Source of the DNA: a virus
Virus record (IMG/VR): IMGVR_UViG_3300024343_001092
Coordinates: 1 to 51,355 of that record
Direction: 5' to 3' (one strand)
Length of the DNA stretch: 51,355 bases
The notes under the pieces were generated by a model, which was not told where the DNA came from, ran no database searches, and saw only the letters and a program-made list of their open reading frames with translations. Each line of letters starts with the position of its first letter. Positions within the stretch are counted from its first letter, which is position 1. The position numbers were made by a program, and so were the translations under genes. Shown one piece after another: positions 29,579-37,595 of this stretch.

Positions 29579-29827
29579 ATGGCAACTCTTATTAAAACAG
29601 CAAAAGAAGCAGAAGTTAAAACTCCAATCAAAATTGGATCTAAAGTAACATTTATCGGTAATCTTCCTGGAGGATACCATGATAACTACTCAGGTTGGTC
29701 TAACCGAGGAGCAGTTTATGGTACAGTAATTAAAAAGTTTGTAGTTAACTGTCAGGTAATGACTAAAATCGGAGACATCTACAAGGTTGCCATCGAAGAC
29801 GTAACGAACATAGAAGATTTATTTTAA
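29579..29827 (+). CDS. Hypothetical 82-residue protein
   Basis: The protein appears to be a small beta barrel: KIGSKVTFIGNLPGGY, GAVYGTVIKKFVVNCQV and GDIYKVAIEDV resemble SH3 or KOW-like strands, but no family is certain. It is a single-gene unit between two promoter modules. Confidence 0.65.
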   Translation: MATLIKTAKEAEVKTPIKIGSKVTFIGNLPGGYHDNYSGWSNRGAVYGTVIKKFVVNCQVMTKIGDIYKVAIEDVTNIEDLF

Positions 29828-29829
29828 AA

Positions 29830-29900
29830 TTGTTAATAACTTTTTGAATAAAAGTTTTACCGATTGAAAAATAATGTTTATATTTACATATAACAAATTA
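29830..29900 (+). promoter_or_regulatory. Terminator-promoter module, copy 4
   Basis: TTGTTAATAACTTTTTGAAT with hairpin AACTTTT/AAAAGTT, then TTTTACCG, ATTGAAAAATAATGTTTATA and TTTACATATAACAAATTA, 10 bases before the ATG at 29911. The first 60 bases match copy 2 with only a few changes. Confidence 0.65.
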
Positions 29901-29910
29901 AAACAATAAC

Positions 29911-30198
29911 ATGAATAAGCGATTAAAAAAAGGACAACATGGTTGGATCACTCAGGAAATCTTAGATTACGTATACTTTAATGGTGAAGTTTCTTATAAG
30001 GAAATGGACACTCATTACCAGACAATCTGCCAAGGAAAACCTGAATACACTAGAAGTAGTTCATTCAATCATCATTTAGTAAACTTAACAAATCCATCAG
30101 TTAGACGCAGATGTCGTAGGTATCTAGTCAAAGGTACTAATGGTAAATACACCGTTGGATATTCATTCTCGGCAACTGATCTTTATAAAACTAAATAA
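29911..30198 (+). CDS. Hypothetical 95-residue basic protein
   Basis: This is a basic protein with helices (GWITQEILDYVYFNGEVSYKEM) and an Arg cluster (SVRRRCRRYLVKG) ending in a beta strand pair (GKYTVGYSF). The layout suggests a winged-helix DNA-binding domain, which is a guess. It is expressed from its own promoter module. Confidence 0.65.
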   Translation: MNKRLKKGQHGWITQEILDYVYFNGEVSYKEMDTHYQTICQGKPEYTRSSSFNHHLVNLTNPSVRRRCRRYLVKGTNGKYTVGYSFSATDLYKTK

Positions 30199-30199
30199 T

Positions 30200-30433
30200 A
30201 TGACTCAATTAGAACAATATCTAAACATGATTAGCGGAGACTATCAGTTAGATAAAAACCATCCTGAATATTGTGGATTCTTAAATGTCGATCCTTCTGA
30301 TTCTGGAGAATTTACCACTATTGCCGTAGATATGGCATGCAACCCAAAGAAATATACAAATGCTCTCAACCGTGTTAATTTAGAATTAGAATCTGGTTCA
30401 TGGGAAGAGGAAATGATTTTCGTAAAAAAATAA
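30200..30433 (+). CDS. Hypothetical 77-residue protein
   Basis: The start is set at 30200 (MTQLEQYLNMISG), after the previous stop; the longer frame from 30140 lies inside the upstream gene. It is acidic, with CGFLNVDPSDSGEFTTIAVDM in the middle. Family not recognised. Confidence 0.6.
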   Translation: MTQLEQYLNMISGDYQLDKNHPEYCGFLNVDPSDSGEFTTIAVDMACNPKKYTNALNRVNLELESGSWEEEMIFVKK

Positions 30434-30441
30434 AACCAACT

Positions 30442-30621
30442 ATGATAAACCTAATCAAAGACATTCTGTTTAAAAGAGAAATTCTTGGAGAACCTGTCGA
30501 TTATCCAATTCCTGGTCAACCGAGAATAATGAAAACCACCGACTCTTTCAAGAAAATGGACTTTAATACATGGGCAATCCATATCCATACAACTGTTCGT
30601 GGCAAAAAATTTAAAAAATAA
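30442..30621 (+). CDS. Hypothetical 59-residue protein
   Basis: The start at 30442 (MINLIKDILFKREILGEP) follows the previous stop by eight bases. The protein has an N-terminal amphipathic helix and a basic C-terminus (VRGKKFKK). Family not recognised. Confidence 0.55.
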   Translation: MINLIKDILFKREILGEPVDYPIPGQPRIMKTTDSFKKMDFNTWAIHIHTTVRGKKFKK

Positions 30622-30652
30622 TTGAACAAAAGTTTTTCTATGTCAAGAAAAA

Positions 30653-30678
30653 TGTTTATATTTACATATAACAAATAA
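30653..30678 (+). promoter_or_regulatory. Recurrent promoter element, copy 5
   Basis: TGTTTATATTTACATATAAC plus AAATAA, five bases before the ATG at 30684. Upstream ATTGAACAAAAGTTTTTCTA and TGTCAAGAAAAA combine parts of copies 1 and 2. Confidence 0.6.
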
Positions 30679-30683
30679 ATAAA

Positions 30684-31088
30684 ATGAAAAAAATCGAAGC
30701 ATCAAACGTAAAAGCAAACGGACTATCAGGCTGCCATCCTTGGCCAGATACTAGTAAAATTAAACCAATCATAGAAACTGCAATCAGTGTCTATCGATTA
30801 AGGAATACTAACGAAGACATATTTAGAGAGATCGATGCAATCGCGCCTAACGGAGATTTCTATGCTGGTATGAGATTTTCTGATAATGATTCAGTTACAA
30901 TGCGCGCCATGTCAGCCCTTAACGAAGCCGCATTTCAATTAACAGAAGATGTCGAAGAAGCGCATCAACTAATTTACGATTTTATTAACAACATCAACGG
31001 TAAGGACATGGATATTGTTATCCTAGATTCTTTAATGGATTGCGCTGGAGCTGACTATTGGTACAAATATGAGAAACAATGGGACTAA
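30684..31088 (+). CDS. Hypothetical 134-residue protein
   Basis: The protein is mainly helical after a short basic start, with SALNEAAFQLTEDVEEAHQL and DYWYKYEKQWD at the end. Family not recognised. It overlaps the tiny membrane-protein gene by ten bases. Confidence 0.65.
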   Translation: MKKIEASNVKANGLSGCHPWPDTSKIKPIIETAISVYRLRNTNEDIFREIDAIAPNGDFYAGMRFSDNDSVTMRAMSALNEAAFQLTEDVEEAHQLIYDFINNINGKDMDIVILDSLMDCAGADYWYKYEKQWD

Positions 31089-31222
31089 TTCTTTATATAA
31101 TTATTGGACTTATTATAGTAGTAGGTCCGTTCATACTAGACACTAGAATCTCTAAAATGCCCGATGATTCTAAATTCAAAAAGTGGTGGCGAAATAATGT
31201 TATTGGCGAATTTATAGACTAA
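31079..31222 (+). CDS. 47-residue single-span membrane protein
   Basis: The short frame begins MGLILYIIIGLIIVVGPFIL, a clear transmembrane helix, and ends with a basic tail containing FKKWWRNN. It overlaps the previous gene by ten bases and joins the UvsE gene by a TAATG overlap, which supports it as a real gene. Tight coupling on both sides and good membrane-helix character are the only evidence. Function unknown. Confidence 0.6.
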   Translation: MGLILYIIIGLIIVVGPFILDTRISKMPDDSKFKKWWRNNVIGEFID

Positions 31223-32157
31223 TGGAAAAAACAAGATTCGGATATTGCTGTATCAATCTAACCCTACAGCAGCAGAAAGGTATTACAATTGGCCGTGGTA
31301 TGATTAAAAGAACCTTTGAACAAAAGGGTATAAGTTATGCTAGCGAGCTTGCTCTCAACAACGTCAGAGACCTCATCGAAATCATTAAATGGAATAATCA
31401 ACACGGCGTCAAGCTGTACCGAATGTCTTCTGATATGATACCATGGATGTCCGAGTACGAGCTTAAAGACTTACCTGATTATGCTAAGATTTCTAATTTA
31501 CTAAGAGGTGCTGGTAAAATTGCAGCCGATGCAGGTCAGCGGTTAACACTCCATCCTGGCCATTTTTGCGTAATTGCTAGTAAGAATCCAGATGTTGTTG
31601 CTCGTTCTATCAAAGAACTTAATCAGCATGGCGAAATCATGGATTTGATTGGCACTCCTAGGACTCCTTATGCTGCGATCAATATTCATATCAATACTAC
31701 TGCAGAAGGTAAAGAAGATTCGATTCAGCGTTTTATCAAGGCATTCCATACTCTAGACGAATCAGTAAAAACCCGTCTTACCGTCGAAAATGATGATAAA
31801 AAGAATCAATACTCAATCGAAGATTTATGTAATATTCTTTCTCCTGCTACCGGTATTCCAATCGTATTTGACTACCACCACCATTGGTGCTACGACGATC
31901 CTATGCCAGAAAAAGATGCACTCCACCTCGCAGCCACTACTTGGCCAGAAGGTATTCGTCAGCTAGTTCATTATAGTTCATGTAAAAAACTTCACGAAGA
32001 TTCTTCAGTTGTCAATCGTGCCCATGCCGATCATATCTACGAAAAGGTAAATTCTTATGGCTTGTCTATCGATGTCGATCTAGAAGCTAAAGCAAAAGAC
32101 CTTGCTCTGTTCAGTTATCTAAAAAAATATGAAACAATTTTAGTCGATCAAATATAA
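31222..32157 (+). CDS. uvsE: UV damage endonuclease (UvsE/UVDE)
   Basis: The 311-residue protein has the UVDE order: FGYCCINLTL at the start, LYRMSSDMIPWM, RLTLHPGHFCV, AINIHINTTAEGK, LTVENDDK, VFDYHHHWCY and the late EAKAKDLALF. These include the His, Glu and Asp metal ligands of the TIM-barrel nuclease. UVDE nicks DNA 5' of UV photoproducts and other lesions, starting repair without glycosylases. The length matches bacterial UvsE. It is a sensible repair gene for a phage of sunlit water. Confidence 0.93.
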   Translation: MEKTRFGYCCINLTLQQQKGITIGRGMIKRTFEQKGISYASELALNNVRDLIEIIKWNNQHGVKLYRMSSDMIPWMSEYELKDLPDYAKISNLLRGAGKIAADAGQRLTLHPGHFCVIASKNPDVVARSIKELNQHGEIMDLIGTPRTPYAAINIHINTTAEGKEDSIQRFIKAFHTLDESVKTRLTVENDDKKNQYSIEDLCNILSPATGIPIVFDYHHHWCYDDPMPEKDALHLAATTWPEGIRQLVHYSSCKKLHEDSSVVNRAHADHIYEKVNSYGLSIDVDLEAKAKDLALFSYLKKYETILVDQI

Positions 32158-32183
32158 TTATCATAACAAATAAAAATTAGAAT

Positions 32184-32426
32184 ATGTCATCATTAAAGGT
32201 AGAAGCTTTATTCGCAAGATATGAAGCTCAAAAGAAAGAAGCACTAGCTACTATGGAAGTTTACTTTGGTAATTCAGTTGGTATTGGCGAGCATCCTCAA
32301 ATCATTGATGAGATGGATAAACTAGTCAGAAAAGTAGACGAAGCAAACGGCCTAATTGCGACATTAGAAGTACTGTTTAAACAAAATACTCCTACTGACG
32401 AACAAAGTCAAACACCCAAGTCATAG
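32184..32426 (+). CDS. Hypothetical coiled-coil protein
   Basis: This 80-residue protein is helical throughout (KVEALFARYEAQKKEALATM, DEMDKLVRKVDEANGLIATL) with a short acidic tail. Family not recognised. It is the last gene before a strong terminator. Confidence 0.65.
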   Translation: MSSLKVEALFARYEAQKKEALATMEVYFGNSVGIGEHPQIIDEMDKLVRKVDEANGLIATLEVLFKQNTPTDEQSQTPKS

Positions 32427-32447
32427 TAACAGCTTCTTATGTTGGTT

Positions 32448-32475
32448 AGAGCCCTTCTTCGGAAGGGCTCTTTTT
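32448..32475 (+). terminator. Strong rho-independent terminator
   Basis: AGAGCCCTTC / GAAGGGCTCT around a TTCG tetraloop, then TTTT. The UUCG loop and ten perfect pairs make it one of the clearest terminators here. Confidence 0.95.
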
Positions 32476-32483
32476 GTTTTAAT

Positions 32484-32492
32484 GATATATAA
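32484..32492 (+). promoter_or_regulatory. Candidate late promoter (GATATATAA)
   Basis: GATATATAA directly follows the terminator and lies 21 bases before the ATG at 32514. Confidence 0.5.
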
Positions 32493-32513
32493 AAAGAACT
32501 AAAATTTAAAATT

Positions 32514-32750
32514 ATGAACTTATTTACAATCACTATTTTAGCAGCGTTACTCTATATCGTATATAGAATTACTGGCAAATTCGCTGATCGAAAGAACAGT
32601 ACTGAAATCTTTATAGAAGAACTTAATGCAAAACACGAAAATGCTAAAGTTTCTACTCCTAAAGAAGTAAAAGAAAAGGTTATTAAAACCGATGCTCCAG
32701 TTGCTAAGCCTAAAAGAAAGTACAAAAAGAAGCCAAAGACTAATGATTAA
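32514..32750 (+). CDS. Membrane-anchored basic protein
   Basis: The 78-residue protein starts with a membrane helix (LFTITILAALLYIVYRITG) followed by a charged linker and a very basic tail ending KPKRKYKKKPKTND. This suggests a membrane anchor with nucleic-acid or phospholipid contact. It overlaps the next gene by eight bases. Function unknown. Confidence 0.65.
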   Translation: MNLFTITILAALLYIVYRITGKFADRKNSTEIFIEELNAKHENAKVSTPKEVKEKVIKTDAPVAKPKRKYKKKPKTND

Positions 32751-33204
32751 ATCGTTCAATCAATTCTTATTCGAAGCTGAAGACCGTTCTGCCGAACCTT
32801 CTAAAGAAACTTGGACTGAGTGGAACAAGTTAATTAATATGACTCCTGCTCAGATTAAGAACTTTAGAGAAGATGACGGTAAAGATGCTGGTTTAACAAG
32901 CAAAGAAGCTGAGGCAAATGACATCGACAGTGGAAAAGAATCCGCTGAAATGTTAATTAAGATGATCCCAACCGGAAAATCTTATTCTGATGCCGAAAAG
33001 AATTGGACCCCTACGATGTGGTTTTGGTGTGGCAAACAAGTTTCATTTAACAGTCGAATGATTGGAATGAAGAAGAATATGAAAGCACCCTATTTCTTCA
33101 GAGATGGAGAAATGACCAGATGGCTTAAGTCTTTATTAATATGGGGCCATTGCCCTGAAGGCTACACTATTGGCAAAACTCCAGAAAAGGACGGAAATTT
33201 GTAA
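32743..33204 (+). CDS. Candidate internal head protein with capsid-targeting sequence
   Basis: The start at 32743 is preferred over 32692 because it gives MIKSFNQFLFEAEDRS, closely matching the T4 internal-protein propeptide pattern (KTYQEFIAEA). LFE|A fits the T4 gp21 cleavage rule (hydrophobic-x-Glu before a small residue). The mature 141 residues are hydrophilic, then contain a Trp-rich part (NWTPTMWFWCGKQ, MTRWLKSLLIWGHC). Fold and function are unknown. It would be packaged with DNA and injected if the signal works. The next gene has the same signal. Confidence 0.65.
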   Translation: MIKSFNQFLFEAEDRSAEPSKETWTEWNKLINMTPAQIKNFREDDGKDAGLTSKEAEANDIDSGKESAEMLIKMIPTGKSYSDAEKNWTPTMWFWCGKQVSFNSRMIGMKKNMKAPYFFRDGEMTRWLKSLLIWGHCPEGYTIGKTPEKDGNL

Positions 33205-33211
33205 TATATAC
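33203..33211 (+). promoter_or_regulatory. Candidate late promoter (AATATATAC)
   Basis: AATATATAC overlaps the upstream stop and lies 26 bases before the ATG at 33238, within the usual spacing of this motif class. Confidence 0.4.
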
Positions 33212-33237
33212 TTAATAATCAAAAAAAATTAAAAGAA

Positions 33238-33738
33238 ATGAGATATAAATCATTTGATCAGTTTGTTTCCGAAATGGACCGCTCTGAAGAAATCGAAAAA
33301 GAAATTCAGGACGTAAGCACTCCAGAGCAATCTGATGTTGAAGATACTGAAACTGAAGCTGACAAAGTACAAACTAACGAAGCCGAAGAAACTCCAGCTG
33401 AAGAAGCTCCAGCCGAAGAAACTAAAGAAGAAGAAAAAGCTGAAGAAGTTTCTCAAATATTAGAGAAATGTTATGAAAGCGTTGTTGTTGAAGCTAAGGC
33501 TTGGGAAACAGACGCACATGACGATCATACTATAGAAGCTTATATGTGCGAAAATGCTGCTCTAGTTGCTGGTTTAGCTGCTAAAGCTTGTAAAGATTGT
33601 AAAGAAGAATATGGCGAAGAAGCTTACGAAGCAGCGCTTAATATGATTAAAGAAGCATTCTCTAATAAAATTGAAGAAATTAAAATAACAATGAATGGAG
33701 AAACTCCGGCAGATGCCGAAGAGAAGTCAGCAGACTAA
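33238..33738 (+). CDS. Acidic prohead core / internal head protein candidate
   Basis: This 166-residue protein opens MRYKSFDQFVSEMDRS, the same capsid-targeting-like start as 32743 and 22877, with possible cleavage after VSE. Residues 20-75 are extremely acidic (AEETPAEEAPAEETKEEEKA), typical of scaffold or core proteins. The remainder is helical with four cysteines. Its own promoter box and terminator suggest high expression. It could be a minor scaffold or an injected internal protein. Confidence 0.65.
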   Translation: MRYKSFDQFVSEMDRSEEIEKEIQDVSTPEQSDVEDTETEADKVQTNEAEETPAEEAPAEETKEEEKAEEVSQILEKCYESVVVEAKAWETDAHDDHTIEAYMCENAALVAGLAAKACKDCKEEYGEEAYEAALNMIKEAFSNKIEEIKITMNGETPADAEEKSAD

Positions 33739-33765
33739 TAAAATCTATTTAAAATAAACTAAATC

Positions 33766-33800
33766 ATGGATCTGAATATAATTATTCAGATCCATTTTTT
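33766..33800 (+). terminator. Terminator before dCMP deaminase
   Basis: ATGGATCTGAAT / ATTCAGATCCAT with a six-base loop is followed by TTTTTT. The perfect 12-base stem also shows why a longer upstream start for the next gene is unlikely. Confidence 0.92.
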
Positions 33801-33807
33801 ATTTAAT

Positions 33808-34323
33808 ATGCCTAGAATCCCAATAGATAAGATATACATGCAGATCGCTTACCAAATCGCGAAACTGAGCTATGCTGAGCGTAGAAAAGTTGGCTGCATT
33901 ATTGTAAAAGACGGTCAAATCATTAGTGTTGGGTACAATGGTACTCCCCATGGATTTGAGAATGAATGCGAAGAAGTTGAAACGAGACATTATGATAATC
34001 CAGATGCTGCTATGATGTTAGAAGATATGGGTTGGACGATGCCACATGATAATAGTTGTACTTGCCATAGATTTGTTACTAAGAGAGAAGTTCTACATGC
34101 TGAATCCAATGCGATCAGTAAATTAGCAAAATCAACAATTAGTTCAGTTGGAACTACTCTTTATACGACGACGATGCCTTGTTTTGATTGTTCTAAATTA
34201 ATCATTCAGGCTGGAATAGTTGAGGTACATTATTGCGAAGATTATAGAGATACTAGCGGGGTCGATCTACTGACAAAAGCTGGAATTACTGTCTACCAGG
34301 ACGTAGTTTGGAATAACGAATAA
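33808..34323 (+). CDS. dCMP deaminase
   Basis: I use ATG 33808 (MPRIPIDKIYMQIAYQIAKL), giving 171 residues, because the 33766 start would be inside the terminator. The zinc site is HAE (His97, Glu99 as proton donor) with PCFDC (Cys125, Cys128). SCTCHRF before it may form a second zinc site as in T4 dCMP deaminase. The enzyme converts dCMP to dUMP for thymidylate synthesis. The thymidylate-synthase-fold enzyme at 3935 would then share or compete for dCMP. Confidence 0.92.
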   Translation: MPRIPIDKIYMQIAYQIAKLSYAERRKVGCIIVKDGQIISVGYNGTPHGFENECEEVETRHYDNPDAAMMLEDMGWTMPHDNSCTCHRFVTKREVLHAESNAISKLAKSTISSVGTTLYTTTMPCFDCSKLIIQAGIVEVHYCEDYRDTSGVDLLTKAGITVYQDVVWNNE

Positions 34324-34338
34324 ATATATTATATTAAT

Positions 34339-34551
34339 ATGGGATTTAACATAAGACACTATCCAGAGGATGTGACAATATTAGAAGATAAACTGAAGAA
34401 CGAGGGTTCTCACTACTTTTACAACATGTATATTAAAAGAGTTGAGTGCTGGATGGGGTCAGAAAAAGGAAAACAATCAGAGAGATTTATAGAAAAATTC
34501 ATGAAAAAATACAATGAATCTGATAAAGAATTCAATACTATCGAAGATTAG
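34339..34551 (+). CDS. Hypothetical 70-residue protein
   Basis: A small charged protein with one helix pair (SHYFYNMYIKRVECWMG, RFIEKFMKKYNESDK). Family not recognised. A TAAATATATT box overlaps the upstream stop. Confidence 0.6.
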   Translation: MGFNIRHYPEDVTILEDKLKNEGSHYFYNMYIKRVECWMGSEKGKQSERFIEKFMKKYNESDKEFNTIED

Positions 34552-34582
34552 TAAATTAATAAAAATTAATCCTAAAAAAGAA

Positions 34583-35131
34583 ATGAGCACAGAAGTTATA
34601 GAAAAAGAAACTAAGATTCCAGAGGTTAAAAGATTTCAATGGAAAAAGGGCGACGATTTTGGTAAGGTTGTAGAAGTTGAGTCAGAAGATAATGACTTTT
34701 TTATCTTTAAAGACGGATCAAGGATCTTTAAAAATCTTAGAAATGAATTCATGGAAGTTGTACACGATATTAACAATCTTCCATTTCCACCAGCAAACGA
34801 AATAATGTTAGGTTCTTCTCCACAACCGATAATCGAACCTACTAAACCAGTATCAATTCAACCGATTGTAAAACAGGTTGAAACTTCTCCATTAGAAAAA
34901 TTAATTATCAAACTATCTTCAAAGAATATTGAAACGGTAGATATTAAGTTAAATATTAATCTACCAAAACATGAAGTTTTCTCAATGTTATTAGAAAACG
35001 GAGATGAGACTAAAGAAGAGATGCTAAATACTATTTCTACGGTAGTGACCTCTCAAATACAGATAGATAAACTTCAAAACTATATTAACCAAGAAGTACT
35101 AAAATTTTTAAACAATTATTATAATGACTAA
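34583..35131 (+). CDS. Hypothetical 182-residue protein
   Basis: The start at 34583 (MSTEVIEKETKIPEVKRF) is preferred over 34514, which overlaps the previous gene by 38 bases. A small beta domain (GDDFGKVVEVESEDNDFFIF) is followed by a Pro-rich linker (LPFPPANE, EPTKPVSIQP) and a C-terminal helical domain. Function unknown. Confidence 0.65.
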   Translation: MSTEVIEKETKIPEVKRFQWKKGDDFGKVVEVESEDNDFFIFKDGSRIFKNLRNEFMEVVHDINNLPFPPANEIMLGSSPQPIIEPTKPVSIQPIVKQVETSPLEKLIIKLSSKNIETVDIKLNINLPKHEVFSMLLENGDETKEEMLNTISTVVTSQIQIDKLQNYINQEVLKFLNNYYND

Positions 35132-35507
35132 TAACGAAACACCCAACAGAAGACAACGCCGTGACATGTACAAGCGTGCCGGTTATTTAAAAGTAAAAAA
35201 CATGTTTGGATTCGGATCACCTCAAGCTAGAGCATGGTACGACAAATGTGCTAAAGATGGTGAAATGATCCATGAACAAAACACCAAAAACGCGATGGAT
35301 CAAATGGAGAATCAACTTCAAATTATTCTAGATCGTCAAAAAGAATTATGGGCTGAACTTGGCTACAATGCTGAAGAAATTCTTTTATTAGAGGAATCTT
35401 GGTCATTAATGGCAGTAAAGAATAAAGAAACTTATCGCGAAGATAAGAAAAAATCAAGAGAGCTTAGTGCAAAAGCTAGTCAATTAAGATTAGCTAGAAA
35501 CAAATAA
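35124..35507 (+). CDS. Hypothetical 127-residue basic helical protein
   Basis: A strongly basic N-terminus (NRRQRRDMYKRAGYLKVKN) is followed by long helices (MENQLQIILDRQKELWAELG) and another basic end (REDKKKSRELSAKASQ). It may bind nucleic acid. It overlaps the previous gene by eight bases. Family not recognised. Confidence 0.65.
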   Translation: MTNNETPNRRQRRDMYKRAGYLKVKNMFGFGSPQARAWYDKCAKDGEMIHEQNTKNAMDQMENQLQIILDRQKELWAELGYNAEEILLLEESWSLMAVKNKETYREDKKKSRELSAKASQLRLARNK

Positions 35508-35516
35508 CAACTATTT

Positions 35517-35843
35517 ATGCAAGTCATCACCGTACAATTAGCCGATAACGGCGTTATAAAAAGCGTGGAAGAGGATAATGCCAACGCTGCTGGTGAAGGA
35601 TATAGTTCAGTTGTTGTTTATGATTTCGAATCCGATAATGCTAGCGAAAATAAGATTAAATTTCTATATGAGATTTCTGAAGATTGCGGTTTAGAATTTG
35701 GAAGTACCAAGGATTCGGATCAAATAAAAATAATAAAGGATTGGGGAGACCATTATCAGCCTACCTTGGCTGAAATCGAAGCCAAAATTAATTCTTTTCA
35801 GAAAAGAATTAAAACGCTCGAATCCCTTCTTAAAAAATCATGA
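35517..35843 (+). CDS. Hypothetical 108-residue protein
   Basis: The N-terminal half is strand-rich (MQVITVQLADNGVIKSVEED, YSSVVVYDFESD); the C-terminus is a coiled coil (LAEIEAKINSFQKRIKTLES). It overlaps the next gene by four bases (ATGA). Family not recognised. Confidence 0.62.
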   Translation: MQVITVQLADNGVIKSVEEDNANAAGEGYSSVVVYDFESDNASENKIKFLYEISEDCGLEFGSTKDSDQIKIIKDWGDHYQPTLAEIEAKINSFQKRIKTLESLLKKS

Positions 35844-36244
35844 GTTTAATAATCGACTGCGTTTGGTCAGATCAACGAAGAGATTATGTTCGTTTCACAA
35901 AGGGAATAGAAATTGAATATAATACAATAATTGACCACTATGCTATTTCAAGCAAATTAGCAAAATCTTGTCCTTATGGAGAGGAACCGAACCCGTCGGT
36001 CGTTGGCCTTCATATTTTTAAAACTTTAGAAGCAGCACTAATCTTTCACACAGATCAAAGAATATTATACCTATTTAAAAACTTAGAACCAGTAACAGTC
36101 TCAAATCTCAAGGAGATCGTTACTGATTTCTATTATAGAGACTTTGAATTTAATTTAATAGTCCTATCAGAAACTAAAGAAATCGAAGACGACATATTAA
36201 CTCAATTCGATAACATTGAATACTTAATAAATGATAAAGCATAA
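35840..36244 (+). CDS. Hypothetical 134-residue protein
   Basis: A small alpha/beta protein beginning SLIIDCVWSDQRRDYVRF, with a central GLHIFKTLEAALIFHTDQRI and an acidic end. It overlaps neighbours on both sides by 4 and 14 bases, showing a tight operon. Family not recognised. Confidence 0.6.
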   Translation: MSLIIDCVWSDQRRDYVRFTKGIEIEYNTIIDHYAISSKLAKSCPYGEEPNPSVVGLHIFKTLEAALIFHTDQRILYLFKNLEPVTVSNLKEIVTDFYYRDFEFNLIVLSETKEIEDDILTQFDNIEYLINDKA

Positions 36245-36824
36245 ATTATTTACCAAAGGTGATAAAATCCATGCTCTGCTTTCTAATAAAAGATTTCCAA
36301 ATATTCTATTTCCAGTAAGAGCAGTAATCTACGATGTCAAGTTCGATGAGAACATGCCAAAGTACATGCTCAAGATCGACAAAATGTTCGATGATATCGA
36401 TTTTCTTAAACGATATTTCTTTGGCCTAACATTCGATGGAGGCTTTGACGGAAAACAAACTAAAATTAATTTAAGTAGAAAAGAATACTCCAAGATTGAA
36501 GATCTGGAGAGAGTATTTTCTGAAAAATGGGAGAGTTACATGTTTATGGTCGACTCTATCTTTTGTGTCAGAACCAAGATCGAACTAAACGAGCTATTTA
36601 TAAACTTACATGACTTCTTTGTTGAAAAACATTTAAAGGAGTTATACGAGATGACCAACAGATCATCATATTCAAAGGGACAATATTACTATCATGTCAA
36701 GGATGAGTTCACGATAGCACTTGGCAAGTTCTTAGGCGAACGTCTTCCCGATCAAAAGAATTATTTTGATAAATTATTATATAGACCTGATTCGGTAGAA
36801 TTAGATAAAATAGACAAGGGATAA
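36231..36824 (+). CDS. Hypothetical 197-residue protein
   Basis: An alpha/beta start (IKHKLFTKGDKIHALLSNKRF, VRAVIYDVKFDENMPKYMLK) is followed by a mostly helical C-terminus. It overlaps the glycosyltransferase downstream by one base (TAATG). Family not recognised. Confidence 0.6.
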   Translation: MIKHKLFTKGDKIHALLSNKRFPNILFPVRAVIYDVKFDENMPKYMLKIDKMFDDIDFLKRYFFGLTFDGGFDGKQTKINLSRKEYSKIEDLERVFSEKWESYMFMVDSIFCVRTKIELNELFINLHDFFVEKHLKELYEMTNRSSYSKGQYYYHVKDEFTIALGKFLGERLPDQKNYFDKLLYRPDSVELDKIDKG

Positions 36825-37561
36825 TGTTACAACCAAAGATTTCTATTATTATGCAGGCATATCTAGGAGACTATCCTGGATCACGAATAAATTCAGTTGA
36901 TAAATTCATAAGGGCAGTTTCTAGTTTCAAGAATCAAACCTATGAAAATATAGAATTGATTATTGTCAGCGACGGATGTGAGATAGTTCATAAAACCTAT
37001 ATGGAACTATTTCAATCTGACCCTAAAATCAAATACGCATTCGTCGATAAAAAAGGAATTCCAAATATGTATGAACTTGTTGATGGTAAAAAATATTACC
37101 GCGGAGTTCCTAGACAAGTTGGAATTACCCTAGCCGGCGGAGACTTAATAACTTACATGGACTCTGATGATTTCCTACTCTCGAATCATTGTCAATTAAT
37201 AGTACAGGAATTTAATAAAACGCCAAATCTAGATTTTTATACAAATGCATCATGGTATGATAATGTAATTGCTACTTGGCCTGAAACCCCTTCAATGTAT
37301 GCGACAAACCACCATGAATTATATAAAATCAAAGGTCTTGATAGCGAATGGGTTATTAGTGCGATGAAACCTGGAATGCTGACTATGGCTCCATGGCTTT
37401 TTATCCATAAAAATGTCGATGATATTAAATGGAGAGATACCACAGAAACCAGCGAAGATATTGATTTTAATACGCGATTCAGAAAAAAGTACAAAGTTGG
37501 AATCCAGATAAATATACCATCATATATTAGATGCCATTATTCCGAGCTCTGGGATTATTAG
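36824..37561 (+). CDS. Family 2 glycosyltransferase
   Basis: The 245-residue protein has a classical GT-A layout: SIIMQAYLGDYPGSR, SFKNQTYENIELIIVSDG, RQVGITLAGGDLITYMDSDDFLL with DSDD as metal motif, and TSEDIDFNTRFRKKYKVG as the acceptor-side acidic motif. It is separate from the fibre-region glycosyltransferases by 13 kb. Substrate unknown; fibre, capsid or DNA glycosylation are possible. Confidence 0.88.
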   Translation: MLQPKISIIMQAYLGDYPGSRINSVDKFIRAVSSFKNQTYENIELIIVSDGCEIVHKTYMELFQSDPKIKYAFVDKKGIPNMYELVDGKKYYRGVPRQVGITLAGGDLITYMDSDDFLLSNHCQLIVQEFNKTPNLDFYTNASWYDNVIATWPETPSMYATNHHELYKIKGLDSEWVISAMKPGMLTMAPWLFIHKNVDDIKWRDTTETSEDIDFNTRFRKKYKVGIQINIPSYIRCHYSELWDY

Positions 37562-37586
37562 AGAAAGAGTATGTTCGTGTATTATG

Positions 37587-37595
37587 AATATATAA
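37587..37595 (+). promoter_or_regulatory. Candidate late promoter (AATATATAA)
   Basis: AATATATAA lies 39 bases before the ATG of the first baseplate gene. A hairpin, ATAGGTAG/CTGCCTAT, follows in what would be the leader. Confidence 0.45.

Noticed and set aside
33766-33807. Longer N-terminus for dCMP deaminase
   Set aside because: The stretch is a perfect terminator hairpin with T-run; the deaminase fold starts at 33808.
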